Source: Gammaproteobacteria bacterium HGW-Gammaproteobacteria-15
GTDB taxonomy: Bacteria > Pseudomonadota > Gammaproteobacteria > Enterobacterales > Alteromonadaceae
Direction of reading: 5' to 3'
Length of the DNA stretch: 64,000 nt
Assembly: GCA_002840125.1 (NCBI GenBank)
Contig: PGZF01000002.1
Location: 186,001 to 250,000, forward strand
Shown piece after piece: positions 51,501 to 60,262 of the stretch. Position 1 is the first letter of the stretch, and each line of letters opens with the position of its first letter. The notes under the pieces are model-generated. The model did not search any database and had not been told where the DNA came from. It saw only the letters and a program-made list of their open reading frames with translations. Made by a program: the position numbers and the translations under genes.

Positions 51501-51517
51501 ATGTTATATTATAACAT
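51501..51517. promoter_or_regulatory. Zur box of the ZnuD-like receptor gene
   Basis: ATGTTATA-T-TATAACAT is a perfect palindrome equal to the core of the gammaproteobacterial Zur consensus (GAAATGTTATAnTATAACATTTC). It overlaps an adjacent palindrome ATAACCA-AAA-TGGTTAT (51486-51502). Confidence 0.8.
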
Positions 51518-51534
51518 TATCGCCTGCGTTAAAT

Positions 51535-51575
51535 AACTTATACTTATGTACAGGTTCGCTTAATTGCCAGGTTTA
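51535..51575. promoter_or_regulatory. Operator candidate upstream of the AraC gene, related to 47576-47618
   Basis: ACTTATGTACAGGTTCGCTTAATTGCCAGGTTTA at 51542-51575, here described by its key parts CTTATGTACAGG and AGGTTTA, aligns with CCTATGTATAGG and AAGTTTA at 47586-47618 without gaps. In both, AGGTT-type half sites are 17 bp apart. Confidence 0.5.
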
Positions 51576-51765
51576 ATAGAGAGAACGCCACAGTAATCCG
51601 TACAGCTAAAAGGACCACTCTCCCTGATAACGCTCAACACACTTTCCCTGTTGGCAGCTAATCACTATAATCCTGCATGGTAGTATGTAAGCGCTTAGGT
51701 GGCGCATGGCTGGCGAAGAAGCATGACTGAAAGAATGCTAAAGCTATTTTACAGGAGACACAGTA

Positions 51766-52677
51766 ATGTCCTTACCTGACGATCCGTCTTTCGCCCGCTG
51801 GTACTCTGAAATCAAAGAGGCACCTTATGTAAACGCAAGGAAGTCTCCCGGAAGCATACTGGATTTGCTTGAGGTAACACGACCTGATGGGGATATGTCT
51901 CGGCCAGCCCTGCCAGATCTCGTTCTTACTCAGGATATGTGTGGTGGTACCCATGTTTCTGGTAACTCGGGCGGGGGGTATTACAACGAGATTAGTAAGA
52001 AGAACAGCCTTTATCTTACTGCACCGAACTTTGCCAATACCGTTATGATTGACAACAGCCATCAGCTTCGCTGTCTGTCGTTTCCTGTCGCGCAATGGCA
52101 GAATGTGCTGGACGAAGCTACTGAAGGCAAGCTCTCGTTTAATAATATGCAGATCTGCAGAGGCGCATTTTATTCGCCTGCCATTGAATCATCACTGCGG
52201 AATCTTTGGGCTCTGAGTGAGCAGGAAGAAGGAGCACCGTCACGGCTGTTAGCTCGTGCAGCAGGTTGCGAGATCCTTGCTGAGCTGTGCCGGCTGAGCG
52301 AGACTCCATTCACGCCAGCGAAGGGCGGCCTTTCGCCGTGGATAAAACGGCGTTGTCAGGAATTAATGCGCGAACGGCTGTCGGAAGATATCAGCCTTGA
52401 CGAGCTGGCCGCTGAGGCGCAGTTGTCACCTTTTCACTTCGCACGCATGTTCAAGCAAAGTGTTGGTGTGTCGCCACGAGTCTATCTGACGCAACTAAGG
52501 ATGCAGAGAGCCTGCGAGCTTCTGCAACAAACGGACCTTTCAATCATTGAGATTGCCTTTGAAGTGGGCTACTCATCTAACCAGGTACTCGCCAGAGTAT
52601 TTAGCAAACATCAGCACATGAGCCCCACCGATTATCGTCGGGCCGTTCGCGCGCCGGCTTGCATTGTCGGCAGGTAA
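51766..52677 (+). CDS. AraC family transcriptional regulator (copy 1)
   Basis: A 303-residue protein; ATG at 51766 follows CAGGAGA. The N-terminal sensing domain (DLLEVTRPDGDMSRPALPDLVLTQDM) is of the uncharacterised AraC_N type, and the C-terminal domain has two HTH motifs (ISLDELAAEAQLSPFHFARMFKQ; IIEIAFEVGYSSNQVLARVF). It is a close paralogue of the gene at 63096. An operator candidate shared with the pirin and TMEM175-like genes lies upstream, so it is a candidate regulator of those genes. Confidence 0.9.
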   Translation: MSLPDDPSFARWYSEIKEAPYVNARKSPGSILDLLEVTRPDGDMSRPALPDLVLTQDMCGGTHVSGNSGGGYYNEISKKNSLYLTAPNFANTVMIDNSHQLRCLSFPVAQWQNVLDEATEGKLSFNNMQICRGAFYSPAIESSLRNLWALSEQEEGAPSRLLARAAGCEILAELCRLSETPFTPAKGGLSPWIKRRCQELMRERLSEDISLDELAAEAQLSPFHFARMFKQSVGVSPRVYLTQLRMQRACELLQQTDLSIIEIAFEVGYSSNQVLARVFSKHQHMSPTDYRRAVRAPACIVGR

Positions 52678-52747
52678 TGTTGAATGTAACAGTGCCATGC
52701 CTCATATATTCCGGCGTTTGCCACGGGGTATAGCAGGGCAGAAGATC

Positions 52748-53662
52748 TTATACTGCTTTTGGAAACTTATCATAAGTGGCTTTAGCAAAGTGCGGTGCGT
52801 TGTTGAAATGCTCTGTCAATAGCTCAGTGAGCACCCGGATTTTTCGTGCTGGCTGTGAGCTAGGCGGGTGAATGACGTAGGCGCCACCTGGACGTACCGG
52901 ATAGCGCGTCATAACCGGAACCAGCGCCCCAGTGGCCAGATATTCATGAATAAGTCCATCAGGAACCATAGCTATGCCAAGTCCGGCAACGGCGGCGGCG
53001 ACCAGCGCAGTGCCATTATCAGCTTTGAAGCGCCCATGCGGACGAACGGTGATAATTTTATGACCATCCAGGAATTGCCAGCTTTCTAAACCTTGCATCA
53101 GAGCCTCATGGGCAAGAAGTTCCTCCGGTGTTTCTGGTGCGCCATGTGTTTTTACGTAATCCGGGCTTGCCACCACAGTGCCATAAACCGGACCAACTTG
53201 TATGGCATGCTGGTAAGAATCCGGAAGATAACCAAGCCGGATAGCACAATCATATCCCTCTGCAATGAGGTCGACGACCCGATCACTGTAACTGGTATGG
53301 ATATCAAGCAGCGGATGCCTGAGCGCCATTTCTGCCAGCAAGGGGGCTAGGTGGGTCGGGCCGAAAGACAGTGGCGCCGCGATTCGTAACCTACCGCGCA
53401 GCTCACCTTTAGGCAAAATCGTTTCTTTAGCTAAGTCGATCTCGGCGCACGCTTTTGCTGCACAATCTCTGAATGTAACCCCTGCCTCCGTCAGGGCGGC
53501 TCCCCGGTTGGTCCGTGTCAGAAGCTGAACCCCCAGTTCTGTTTCAAGCCGCAAAAGGCGGCGGCTAACAATTGATTTGGAAACGCCAAGCCGGCGTGCT
53601 GCGGGTGAAACCCCGCCGGCATCAGCGATGGCTATAAAGGTTTGCAGCTCTTCGATGTCCAT
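52748..53662 (-). CDS. LysR family transcriptional regulator (CrgA/DhcR-like group)
   Basis: A 304-residue protein; ATG at 53662 is preceded by GAGGG, and the longer frame to 53800 lacks a ribosome site. The HTH is in FIAIADAGGVSPAARRLGVSKSIVSRRLLRLE, and the effector domain has LRIAAPLSFGPTHLAPLLAE. It is divergent from the isochorismatase gene at 53830, and the shared 167-bp region holds a LysR-type site, so it probably controls the operon to the right. Confidence 0.9.
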   Translation of the reverse strand: MDIEELQTFIAIADAGGVSPAARRLGVSKSIVSRRLLRLETELGVQLLTRTNRGAALTEAGVTFRDCAAKACAEIDLAKETILPKGELRGRLRIAAPLSFGPTHLAPLLAEMALRHPLLDIHTSYSDRVVDLIAEGYDCAIRLGYLPDSYQHAIQVGPVYGTVVASPDYVKTHGAPETPEELLAHEALMQGLESWQFLDGHKIITVRPHGRFKADNGTALVAAAVAGLGIAMVPDGLIHEYLATGALVPVMTRYPVRPGGAYVIHPPSSQPARKIRVLTELLTEHFNNAPHFAKATYDKFPKAV

Positions 53663-53702
53663 CTTGGTGTTCCCTCTGGTGCGACGCAGCGTGTCATGAA
53701 TC

Positions 53703-53726
53703 GATACTATATGTATAGATACTATC
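53703..53726. promoter_or_regulatory. LysR-type binding site between lysR and the isochorismatase gene
   Basis: GATACTAT occurs twice (53703 and 53718), and the inner CTATATGTATAG (53707-53718) is a palindrome with a T-N11-A layout. It lies 41 bp from the LysR start and 104 bp from the isochorismatase start. Confidence 0.6.
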
Positions 53727-53829
53727 GCATCAAAGTTTCGAATGGCAATCTGCTGTTGTCGAGAAAATAATGTTATCGACTCCCATTTCTGACAATTCAA
53801 ACTTTCTTAATATATCTGGAGGCATCATC

Positions 53830-54474
53830 ATGAAATTACGTAATGGCTTAAGTTCACTGCTTCGCCCTGAGGATTCGGTACTTGTATTAATCGACCACCA
53901 ACCTTATCAGCTTGCTAACCTAAACAGCCACGAACCACTGATGGTCGTCAATAACACAACGGGTTTGGCGAAAGCCGCCAAGGCTTTCGGCGTTCCTACT
54001 ATTTTAACAAGCGTGGTCCAAGCCCAGGGAGGGTATATTTTCCCTCAGGTCACCGAGGTGTTCCCTGATCAAGAGGTGATTGACCGCACTTTAATTAACA
54101 CCTGGCAAGACCCAGCGGTAGTTGATGTAGTTAAGGCGACAGGCCGCAAGCAACTGATCATCGCAGGTCTGTGGACTGAAGTCTGTGTGGCGATGCCAGC
54201 TATCCAGGCTGTAGGAGAGGGCTGGGACGTCACTATAGTTACAGATGCCTGTGGTGGTACCTCTGTTGAGTCCCATGAAGTAGCCATTCAGCGCATGGTT
54301 GCAGCAGGCGTAAATGTAATGACCTGGTTGGCAGTGGTATCTGAGTGGCAGCGCGACTGGGCCCGCACCGAACACATCGTCGAAGTGATCGATGTGATTA
54401 GGCAGCATAGTGGTGGCAGTGGTATTGCGTTCCTATGGGAGCAGCAGTTGCTCAACACCCCTGTAAAGAAATAA
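53830..54474 (+). CDS. Isochorismatase-fold hydrolase, YcaC-like (copy 2)
   Basis: A 214-residue cysteine hydrolase; GGAGG stands 7 nt before ATG 53830. The catalytic Asp is in VLVLIDHQPYQL and the Cys in GLWTEVCVAMPAIQA. It differs clearly from copy 1 at 22849 and belongs to the longer YcaC branch. A strong terminator follows, so it is either transcribed alone or with reduced read-through into the next genes. Confidence 0.88.
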   Translation: MKLRNGLSSLLRPEDSVLVLIDHQPYQLANLNSHEPLMVVNNTTGLAKAAKAFGVPTILTSVVQAQGGYIFPQVTEVFPDQEVIDRTLINTWQDPAVVDVVKATGRKQLIIAGLWTEVCVAMPAIQAVGEGWDVTIVTDACGGTSVESHEVAIQRMVAAGVNVMTWLAVVSEWQRDWARTEHIVEVIDVIRQHSGGSGIAFLWEQQLLNTPVKK

Positions 54475-54482
54475 GAGCTGAG

Positions 54483-54524
54483 CTAATAACGCCCGGGTAG
54501 GTTACTCCCGGGCGTTATTAGTTT
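54483..54524. terminator. Strong hairpin terminator after isochorismatase copy 2
   Basis: CTAATAACGCCCGGG (54483-54497) and CCCGGGCGTTATTAG (54507-54521) pair perfectly over 15 bp around a 9-nt loop, followed by TTT. Confidence 0.85.
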
Positions 54525-54581
54525 AATGGCTTTTAGTCTGAGCAATCGAGCTATTTATACCCCAATAAAGGAACTGCAAGC

Positions 54582-55304
54582 ATGTCAAAAAGTAATTTTC
54601 CTGTCGGGCAGCAAATGGATGTCGCTTACCCAAACTTCCGGGTTAGCCTGACACTATTATCCGATAGCCAATTGAAATTCGAGATCAAGGAAGGTCCGTT
54701 CGCCCGAACCGAAATTGTCGATATTCAGGTCATCCCGCTTGGTAACAGTATCTTTGCTGTAAGCTGGCAAGAGAAAGAAGGTGCAACTGTCACCAATATT
54801 CAGGATTACGATGGCGCTCTGGTGCATTCGTTCGCTACCTTACCAGATGGTCAGTTTCTGCGCATGACAGGTCCCTTTACAGTGACCCGGCCCGCTGACG
54901 AAGTGTTTGACGAGCGTCCTAAGCGCAACAAAGCTCTGGTGCTTGAGGCAATGACATCACTGTTCCAACGTCATGATGCATCGGCAGTTGGCCGCCTCTA
55001 CGCTGACAATTATATTCAGCATAATCCTGGCATTCCTCAAGGTAAAGACGCGTTGCAGGCAATTGTGGCCAACTTACCGCAAGACGTCTACTACGAGCCC
55101 GGGCTTATTATCGCTGAAGGCGACCTTGTTGCCATTCATGGCCGTATCCGTGGCTGGGCCGACGTGCCTCAGGTGGTCGTTGATATTTTCCGGGTTGAAC
55201 ACGGCAAACTGGCCGAGCATTGGGACGTGCTGCAGAATGAAGTGCCGGTAGAAACAGCCCTTGGTGGTATCCCTATGTTCGATCCTGCGGAGAGCCGGTC
55301 ATGA
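54582..55304 (+). CDS. MoaF-like domain fused to SnoaL-like domain
   Basis: A 240-residue two-domain protein. Residues 1-105 resemble the lipocalin-like MoaF domain (GQQMDVAYPNFRVSLTLLS, VIPLGNSIFAVSWQEKEG). Residues 115-235 form a SnoaL/NTF2 domain (EAMTSLFQRHDASAVGRLYA, YIQHNPGIPQGKDALQ, HGRIRGWADVPQVVVDIFRVEHGKLAEHWDVLQ). The SnoaL half is of the polyketide-cyclase group with the conserved HWD. AAAGGAA precedes the start. It overlaps the azoreductase gene by ATGA (55301-55304). The fusion suggests binding and turnover of a small hydrophobic molecule. Confidence 0.8.
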   Translation: MSKSNFPVGQQMDVAYPNFRVSLTLLSDSQLKFEIKEGPFARTEIVDIQVIPLGNSIFAVSWQEKEGATVTNIQDYDGALVHSFATLPDGQFLRMTGPFTVTRPADEVFDERPKRNKALVLEAMTSLFQRHDASAVGRLYADNYIQHNPGIPQGKDALQAIVANLPQDVYYEPGLIIAEGDLVAIHGRIRGWADVPQVVVDIFRVEHGKLAEHWDVLQNEVPVETALGGIPMFDPAESRS

Positions 55305-55915
55305 ATCATATTCTTGTTATAAACAGCAGCCTTTCAGGCGATACGTCGGTTTCACGAATTCTGGTAGATAACGCGGTACAGCGTTTAACAGCAGTAAATC
55401 CCAATGCCGTGGTCACCTATCGCGACGTAGGGGATACACCAATACCGCATCTTACTTCCTCTACCGTTGCCGGGATCAGAGCGGTTGCTGAAACACCCGC
55501 TGAATTGGCAGCGCAGGCCTTGTCGGACGAGCTGATCGCTGAATTAAAGGCCGCTGATGTTGTCGTGATCGGTGCTCCGATGTACAACTTCAGTATACCT
55601 ACTTCGCTACGCGCCTGGTTTGATCATGTACTGCGGCCACGGGTCACCTTTGCCTACAAAGACGGGTCTGTGCAGGGGTTGCTTCAGGGCATACGCGCCA
55701 TCGTCATCGAAGCACGGGGCGGGCTCTATTCAGAAGGGCCTACCAAAGCGATGGATTTCCAGGAACCCTATCTGAAGACGCTGTTGGGCTTTATCGGCAT
55801 TACCGATGTCACCTTTATTCATGCCGAAAAGATTGGTCACGGGCCTGAAGCACGTGAAATCGCTATAACGACGGCGAAGTCCCGGATTGCACAAGCCATC
55901 ACACCTGGTGTTTAA
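55301..55915 (+). CDS. azoR: FMN-dependent NADH:azoreductase/quinone reductase
   Basis: A 204-residue flavodoxin-like protein with LVINSSLSGDTSVSRIL (FMN phosphate loop), VVIGAPMYNFSIPTSLRAWFDHVLRPRVTFAY and RGGLYSEGPTKAMDFQEPYL, all typical of AzoR. It reduces quinones and azo dyes by two electrons. It lies between the MoaF-SnoaL fusion and a Kef-type antiporter, an arrangement like KefF/KefG with KefC/KefB. Confidence 0.9.
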   Translation: MNHILVINSSLSGDTSVSRILVDNAVQRLTAVNPNAVVTYRDVGDTPIPHLTSSTVAGIRAVAETPAELAAQALSDELIAELKAADVVVIGAPMYNFSIPTSLRAWFDHVLRPRVTFAYKDGSVQGLLQGIRAIVIEARGGLYSEGPTKAMDFQEPYLKTLLGFIGITDVTFIHAEKIGHGPEAREIAITTAKSRIAQAITPGV

Positions 55916-55945
55916 AGTCTAAATGATCATTTAAGGAGGCTGTGG

Positions 55946-57736
55946 GTGGATACTTCTGGTTTTAGCCTGGTCCAGGCGGTTGTCTTATTAGGGGCGGCAA
56001 CTATTGCCGTACCTCTGTTCAGGCGTCTGGGGCTTGGCTCCGTGCTGGGCTATCTTGCTGCGGGGCTTGCACTGGGCCCTTTCGGCTTGGGATTGATTAG
56101 CAGCCCCGAAACGCTACTGCACACAGCTGAATTAGGCGTTGTCATGTTCCTGTTCATCATTGGTCTGGAGATGCGCCCGTCTAAGTTGTGGACGTTACGG
56201 CGGCAGATATTCGGCCTTGGCGTAGCGCAAGTTACCACCTGCGGTATTTTGCTGACGCTGGCGGCGATGGCGGCGGGGGTTTCATTTCCCGTTGCCATGG
56301 TCGGCGCCATGGGTTTTGTACTTTCATCCACCGCCGTCATCATGCAACTGTTGCAAGAGCAGGGTGAAACAGCGTCTGCTGAAGGGCAGCGCTCAATTTC
56401 AATCCTGCTGTTGGAGGATCTGGCGATTGTACCTTTGTTGGCACTGGTCGCGCTATGGGGCACTTTAGCCTATCCGGCAGACGCGAACAGCGCGCCATTT
56501 TGGCAATCTGCCGGCATCGCCGTTGCGGGATTGGCGTTATTGTTGGTAGCGGGGCACTGGCTGCTTGACCCGTTTTTCAGGATCATCGCCCGCACCGGTG
56601 CACGGGAAGTGCTCACTGCTGCGGCATTGCTGGTAGTGCTGGGTTCGGCAGTGTTTATGGAAAGTGTTGGTCTGTCGATGGCGATGGGAGCCTTCATCGC
56701 AGGGGTGCTGCTGGCTGAATCCAACTTCCGGCATCAATTGGAGGCGGATATCGAGCCGTTTCGTGGCATCCTGCTCGGCTTATTTTTTCTGAGTGTCGGC
56801 ATGTCGCTAAACCTGCACATTGTTGCCAACGAGTGGCGCATAGTGTTGGGCGGCGTCATCGTCTTTATGCTGGTGAAGGGGATTGGCATTTACGCTATCG
56901 CACGTTTGACCCGAGCCAACCATGCTACCGCTATGAAAAGGACGGCATTGTTTGCCCAAGGTGGCGAGTTTGCTTTTGTGCTTTATGCAGCCGCGACGGC
57001 AGCGGGCATATTCGATGTGCGCGCCTCAGCTATTATGAGCGCGATTGTGATTATTTCGATGGCGCTCACGCCCATTGTATTAATTGCTCAAGCGAGGATG
57101 AACAGAGAGGCTATAACCGACCTTAGTGGCATTGATAAAGCTGCCGGTTTGCGCGGACGGGTACTCTTTATCGGTTTTGGCCGGTTCGCTCAGGTGGCAA
57201 GCCAGGCGTTACTTGCGCGCCATGTTGAACTCTCTGTGATCGAGAGCAACGTAGACATGATCCGATCTGCTGCTAACTTCGGTTTCAAGGTGCATTATGG
57301 CGATGGCACGCGCCTTGATGTGTTACATGCATCGGGCGCAGAAACAGCCGAGGCGATAGTAGTGTGCGTTGACAACCCGGAGTCCGCCAACCGGATTGTC
57401 GAGCTGTGCCAGTCGGCTTTTCCGATGACAAAACTTTACGTCCGCTCATACGATCGCGGTCATTCATTACAGCTAATCAAAGCCGGTGTAGCGTTTCAGA
57501 TCCGCGAGACATTCGAATCGGCATTGGTATTCAGTCAGGCCGTGCTGACGGGGTTGGGCTTTGACGAGGAGCAGGCAAGGGACGCGATTAGCGAAGTGCG
57601 TCACCGTGACGCAGAGCGGGTGGAGTTAGAGCTGATCGGTGGCTTGGAACACGGGCGCTTATTCGTCCGCGGCAATTTAGCGACACCAGAGCCTAGTCCT
57701 CTGTTTAAACCGCGATCAAAGAGTGCAGAAGAGTAG
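55946..57736 (+). CDS. Kef-type CPA2 cation:proton antiporter with TrkA-N domain
   Basis: A 596-residue protein with GTG start at 55946 fixed by AAGGAGG. About twelve membrane helices (residues 8-385) include GLALGPFGLGLI, GVVMFLFIIGLEMRP and FAQGGEFAFVLY as in KefB/KefC. A C-terminal TrkA-N domain follows (LFIGFGRFAQVASQALLARH; VHYGDGTRLDVL). Kef systems release K+ and acidify the cytoplasm when glutathione adducts of electrophiles accumulate. The azoreductase just upstream would be a functional match to KefF/KefG. Confidence 0.9.
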   Translation: MDTSGFSLVQAVVLLGAATIAVPLFRRLGLGSVLGYLAAGLALGPFGLGLISSPETLLHTAELGVVMFLFIIGLEMRPSKLWTLRRQIFGLGVAQVTTCGILLTLAAMAAGVSFPVAMVGAMGFVLSSTAVIMQLLQEQGETASAEGQRSISILLLEDLAIVPLLALVALWGTLAYPADANSAPFWQSAGIAVAGLALLLVAGHWLLDPFFRIIARTGAREVLTAAALLVVLGSAVFMESVGLSMAMGAFIAGVLLAESNFRHQLEADIEPFRGILLGLFFLSVGMSLNLHIVANEWRIVLGGVIVFMLVKGIGIYAIARLTRANHATAMKRTALFAQGGEFAFVLYAAATAAGIFDVRASAIMSAIVIISMALTPIVLIAQARMNREAITDLSGIDKAAGLRGRVLFIGFGRFAQVASQALLARHVELSVIESNVDMIRSAANFGFKVHYGDGTRLDVLHASGAETAEAIVVCVDNPESANRIVELCQSAFPMTKLYVRSYDRGHSLQLIKAGVAFQIRETFESALVFSQAVLTGLGFDEEQARDAISEVRHRDAERVELELIGGLEHGRLFVRGNLATPEPSPLFKPRSKSAEE

Positions 57737-57872
57737 TGTTAAGGTTTATAAAAGCAATGTAATGCCAACGTCAGGCCTGCAGCAGTTAGTGCCGGCCTGA
57801 GCCGTTAACTCAGAAAAAGGTATTAGCATCTTTTCAAGAAGGTATGTCAGAACCAGTCTGAGCGAATTCATA

Positions 57873-59366
57873 TTACCATTGATATATTGTTGTCAGATCT
57901 GCTCCCTCACTCAAGTTTAACCTTGGTATGCTATCGTTGATTTCGAGATTGAATGCGTCTATCAGCTTTACATTGTTAAAATCAATAGGCAGCCCTTCTA
58001 TCATATAACGCTGTACTTGTTGTGATAGCTTTTCTTTGTCTATATAAGTAGCGCCTACGCTAATAAAATCATCAACAGTTAAAGCCTCATCCTTACTTTT
58101 GGCCTTTCTATACTGGTAAAGGTCAAGCAACATATTCCTCAGGGTGAATTTTCCATTTGAGGCCAACCTGATTTGGTTGTCCAGAAAAAAAGCATAGATC
58201 AGACCGCGTCTGTAGGGGAGCTTTCCATAATTGGCGTAGTCCGTCCAATAATTTGCGGCAATGGCATCATTATGTGCCCCTTTAACGTCACTCTCGTAAT
58301 GCTTTTTTAGCGTCTCGTCGTTCAGGTAATGCAGAAAATCCTCTTGCCCGTAAATTTTGCTGTTTGCTAAATTAATGAGGGTGGTGTAGTCGTTAAACCC
58401 TTCACCGAACCATTGATGATCAAAACTTACCTTACCCAACATCATTTTGATCCCTATCCAGGTATGGGCAGTTTCGTGTGCTGTTACATACTTTTCCCAG
58501 GTACCAAATGCTCTTCCCAGCTTCATTACAAAGCCGTTATTCATGCCAAAGCCACCTGCGCCTATTTCTTTTTGATTATTTTGCAGTGCCGATACGGCTA
58601 AAAAATAGAATGGAAAATCAGTATCGTTCCAAAACCTGTGGATGCTCGGGAAATAGCTTTCGAAAAAAGGCCTGAGACTCCCCTGCAATTCATTCCCATA
58701 CTTATCTTCTTTCGTCGTCACACTATAATAGGGAATTCCCATAACATGGTATTCCCTAACATCAACATTGTCCCCCATAACAAAGTACACCATTTTGGCA
58801 ACTTGGTTGTAATCGGCAACAAGCTTTTCCGATGGATTTTTTTGGGATGGCACAACGGAATTAAAATAGTTGAAGTGTTCAGGATAATCACGCCATATAA
58901 AGGATACCAATGGATTACTTTCATCGGTTACTTCCAGGGTAAATTGCTTATTTACCAAGGTTAATAATCCTTTGGTGATAACTGGCCTGAACAGTTCCGT
59001 TTGAGATATTACTGTTGGCTGATTCTTGTTAAACGAACCGTCTATTTCATAACGGATCTGGTGTGCTTTAGCCCCGTTGTGATGTACGGTGATCTGTCTG
59101 GTCGCATAGTCAATTTCGACCACTTCAGGCTGGGTAACACGAATATTTTTGATGACGTTAAATATATCATTCTGTCCGCCAAAACTGGGGTCTCCGAATA
59201 CAAATACCGTACTGTCTTTTTGGGATGCAGAATACGTCAGTTTGACCTCGAGTATCGAGTTGTCTCCGTTCCAGCTGAGCACATAATCCATATAGGGTTT
59301 TTGCTGCGCATACACATGGATACCAAAATTAGATAGAAGTATGAATATTAAATAAATGGTTTTCAT
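57873..59366 (-). CDS. Exported M1/M61-like zinc metallopeptidase of Bacteroidetes type
   Basis: A 497-residue protein with a signal peptide ending VYAQQ, a pattern common in Bacteroidetes. The N-terminal half is a beta-rich domain as in M1/M61 aminopeptidases. The catalytic segment is VTAHETAHTWIGIKMML with the HExxH zinc motif, and the third ligand lies in HQWFGEGFNDYTTL. The DNA is strikingly A/T-rich compared with both neighbours, and the gene stands alone on the minus strand. A recent transfer from Bacteroidetes is likely. The substrate is unknown. Confidence 0.78.
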   Translation of the reverse strand: MKTIYLIFILLSNFGIHVYAQQKPYMDYVLSWNGDNSILEVKLTYSASQKDSTVFVFGDPSFGGQNDIFNVIKNIRVTQPEVVEIDYATRQITVHHNGAKAHQIRYEIDGSFNKNQPTVISQTELFRPVITKGLLTLVNKQFTLEVTDESNPLVSFIWRDYPEHFNYFNSVVPSQKNPSEKLVADYNQVAKMVYFVMGDNVDVREYHVMGIPYYSVTTKEDKYGNELQGSLRPFFESYFPSIHRFWNDTDFPFYFLAVSALQNNQKEIGAGGFGMNNGFVMKLGRAFGTWEKYVTAHETAHTWIGIKMMLGKVSFDHQWFGEGFNDYTTLINLANSKIYGQEDFLHYLNDETLKKHYESDVKGAHNDAIAANYWTDYANYGKLPYRRGLIYAFFLDNQIRLASNGKFTLRNMLLDLYQYRKAKSKDEALTVDDFISVGATYIDKEKLSQQVQRYMIEGLPIDFNNVKLIDAFNLEINDSIPRLNLSEGADLTTIYQW

Positions 59367-59661
59367 CTTGATAAGCCTTATGAACTAACTTTGATAAAGT
59401 CATCTGTGCTAAATAGCTGTTCCTAACTGGAGAACCCTTAGGAAAGGTTGCTCAGTGTGATGTCTGCGATAAGAACAACTGCCAACAAGAAATCATCGGG
59501 AACCACACTGAGTATAAGCAGAATAACATCAATCAAATCTGGAAATATTATGCCTATGTATAGGTCCATTTGATGCTTTGTTGAAGTAAAGTGAACGCCG
59601 TAGCAATCAGGTTTTTCAGGCATGAATTTGAGATTTGTCATGGCAGATATAGGTGGGGTTT
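59367..59661. other. Intergenic region with several inverted repeats
   Basis: It contains TTCCTAA (59420-59426) with TTAGGAA (59438-59444), and CTCAGTGTG (59451-59459) with CACACTGAG (59504-59512), plus the CCTATGTATAGG motif at 59553. No gene is visible. Confidence 0.45.
59549..59565. promoter_or_regulatory. Operator candidate CCTAT-GT-ATAGG upstream of the TMEM175-like gene
   Basis: The 17-bp string TATGCCTATGTATAGGT is identical to 47582-47598 upstream of pirin. Here only the right half of the longer repeat is kept. It lies 97 bp before the start at 59662. Confidence 0.5.
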
Positions 59662-60249
59662 ATGGGTAAAAACAGACTGGAAGCCCTGTTTGACGGTGTG
59701 CTTGCTATTGTTATCACTATTATGGTGTTGGAAATGCGCAGCCCTGCCGGACACAGCATTGAAGCTTTGTGGCCTATGGCGCCGGTCATATTCAGTTATG
59801 TGATGAGTTTTATCTATCTGGGTATTTACTGGAACAACCATCATCACATGTTGTACGTCTGTGACAAAGTGACGGGGTCTATCCTTTGGGCTAATCTGTA
59901 TCTGTTATTCTGGTTGTCTTTAATCCCATTTACTACCGCATGGATGGGGGAAAGCCGCTTCTCAGCTCAGCCGGTAGCGTTGTATGGCTTTGTCTTGCTG
60001 ATGGCCTCTTTAGCTTATTGGATACTGGAATATAGAATTATTGCATCGCAAGGTGAGCAATCGAGGTTGAAATACGCGGTAGGAAAGGATTGGAAAGGTC
60101 GCTTATCTATGCTGTGTTATCTGTTAGGTATATTGTTATCATTTGTTTCTCAGTGGTTGGCTTTAGCGCTTTACATCGGTATTGCCATACTTTGGTTGAT
60201 CCCAGACCAGCGCATAGAGCGCAGTCTGGAACATGGCACTAACGGCTAA
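59662..60249 (+). CDS. TMEM175-like (DUF1211) membrane protein, putative K+ channel
   Basis: A 195-residue membrane protein; ATG at 59662 is preceded by AGGTGGGG. It begins with the family motif RLEALFDGVLAIVITIMVLEM (compare RFSDAVFAIAIT) and has six hydrophobic helices, the length of bacterial TMEM175 channels. The conserved Asp and hydrophobic gate residues of the first helix are present, though Ser is replaced by Leu/Phe context. These channels conduct K+ with low selectivity. An AraC-type operator candidate is upstream. Confidence 0.85.
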   Translation: MGKNRLEALFDGVLAIVITIMVLEMRSPAGHSIEALWPMAPVIFSYVMSFIYLGIYWNNHHHMLYVCDKVTGSILWANLYLLFWLSLIPFTTAWMGESRFSAQPVALYGFVLLMASLAYWILEYRIIASQGEQSRLKYAVGKDWKGRLSMLCYLLGILLSFVSQWLALALYIGIAILWLIPDQRIERSLEHGTNG

Positions 60250-60262
60250 ATAACCAGATACC

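Noticed and set aside
53663..53800. Upstream extension of the LysR gene to 53800
   Set aside because: The extension would cover the divergent promoter and LysR-type site and has no ribosome site; the conserved protein starts at MDIEELQTF.
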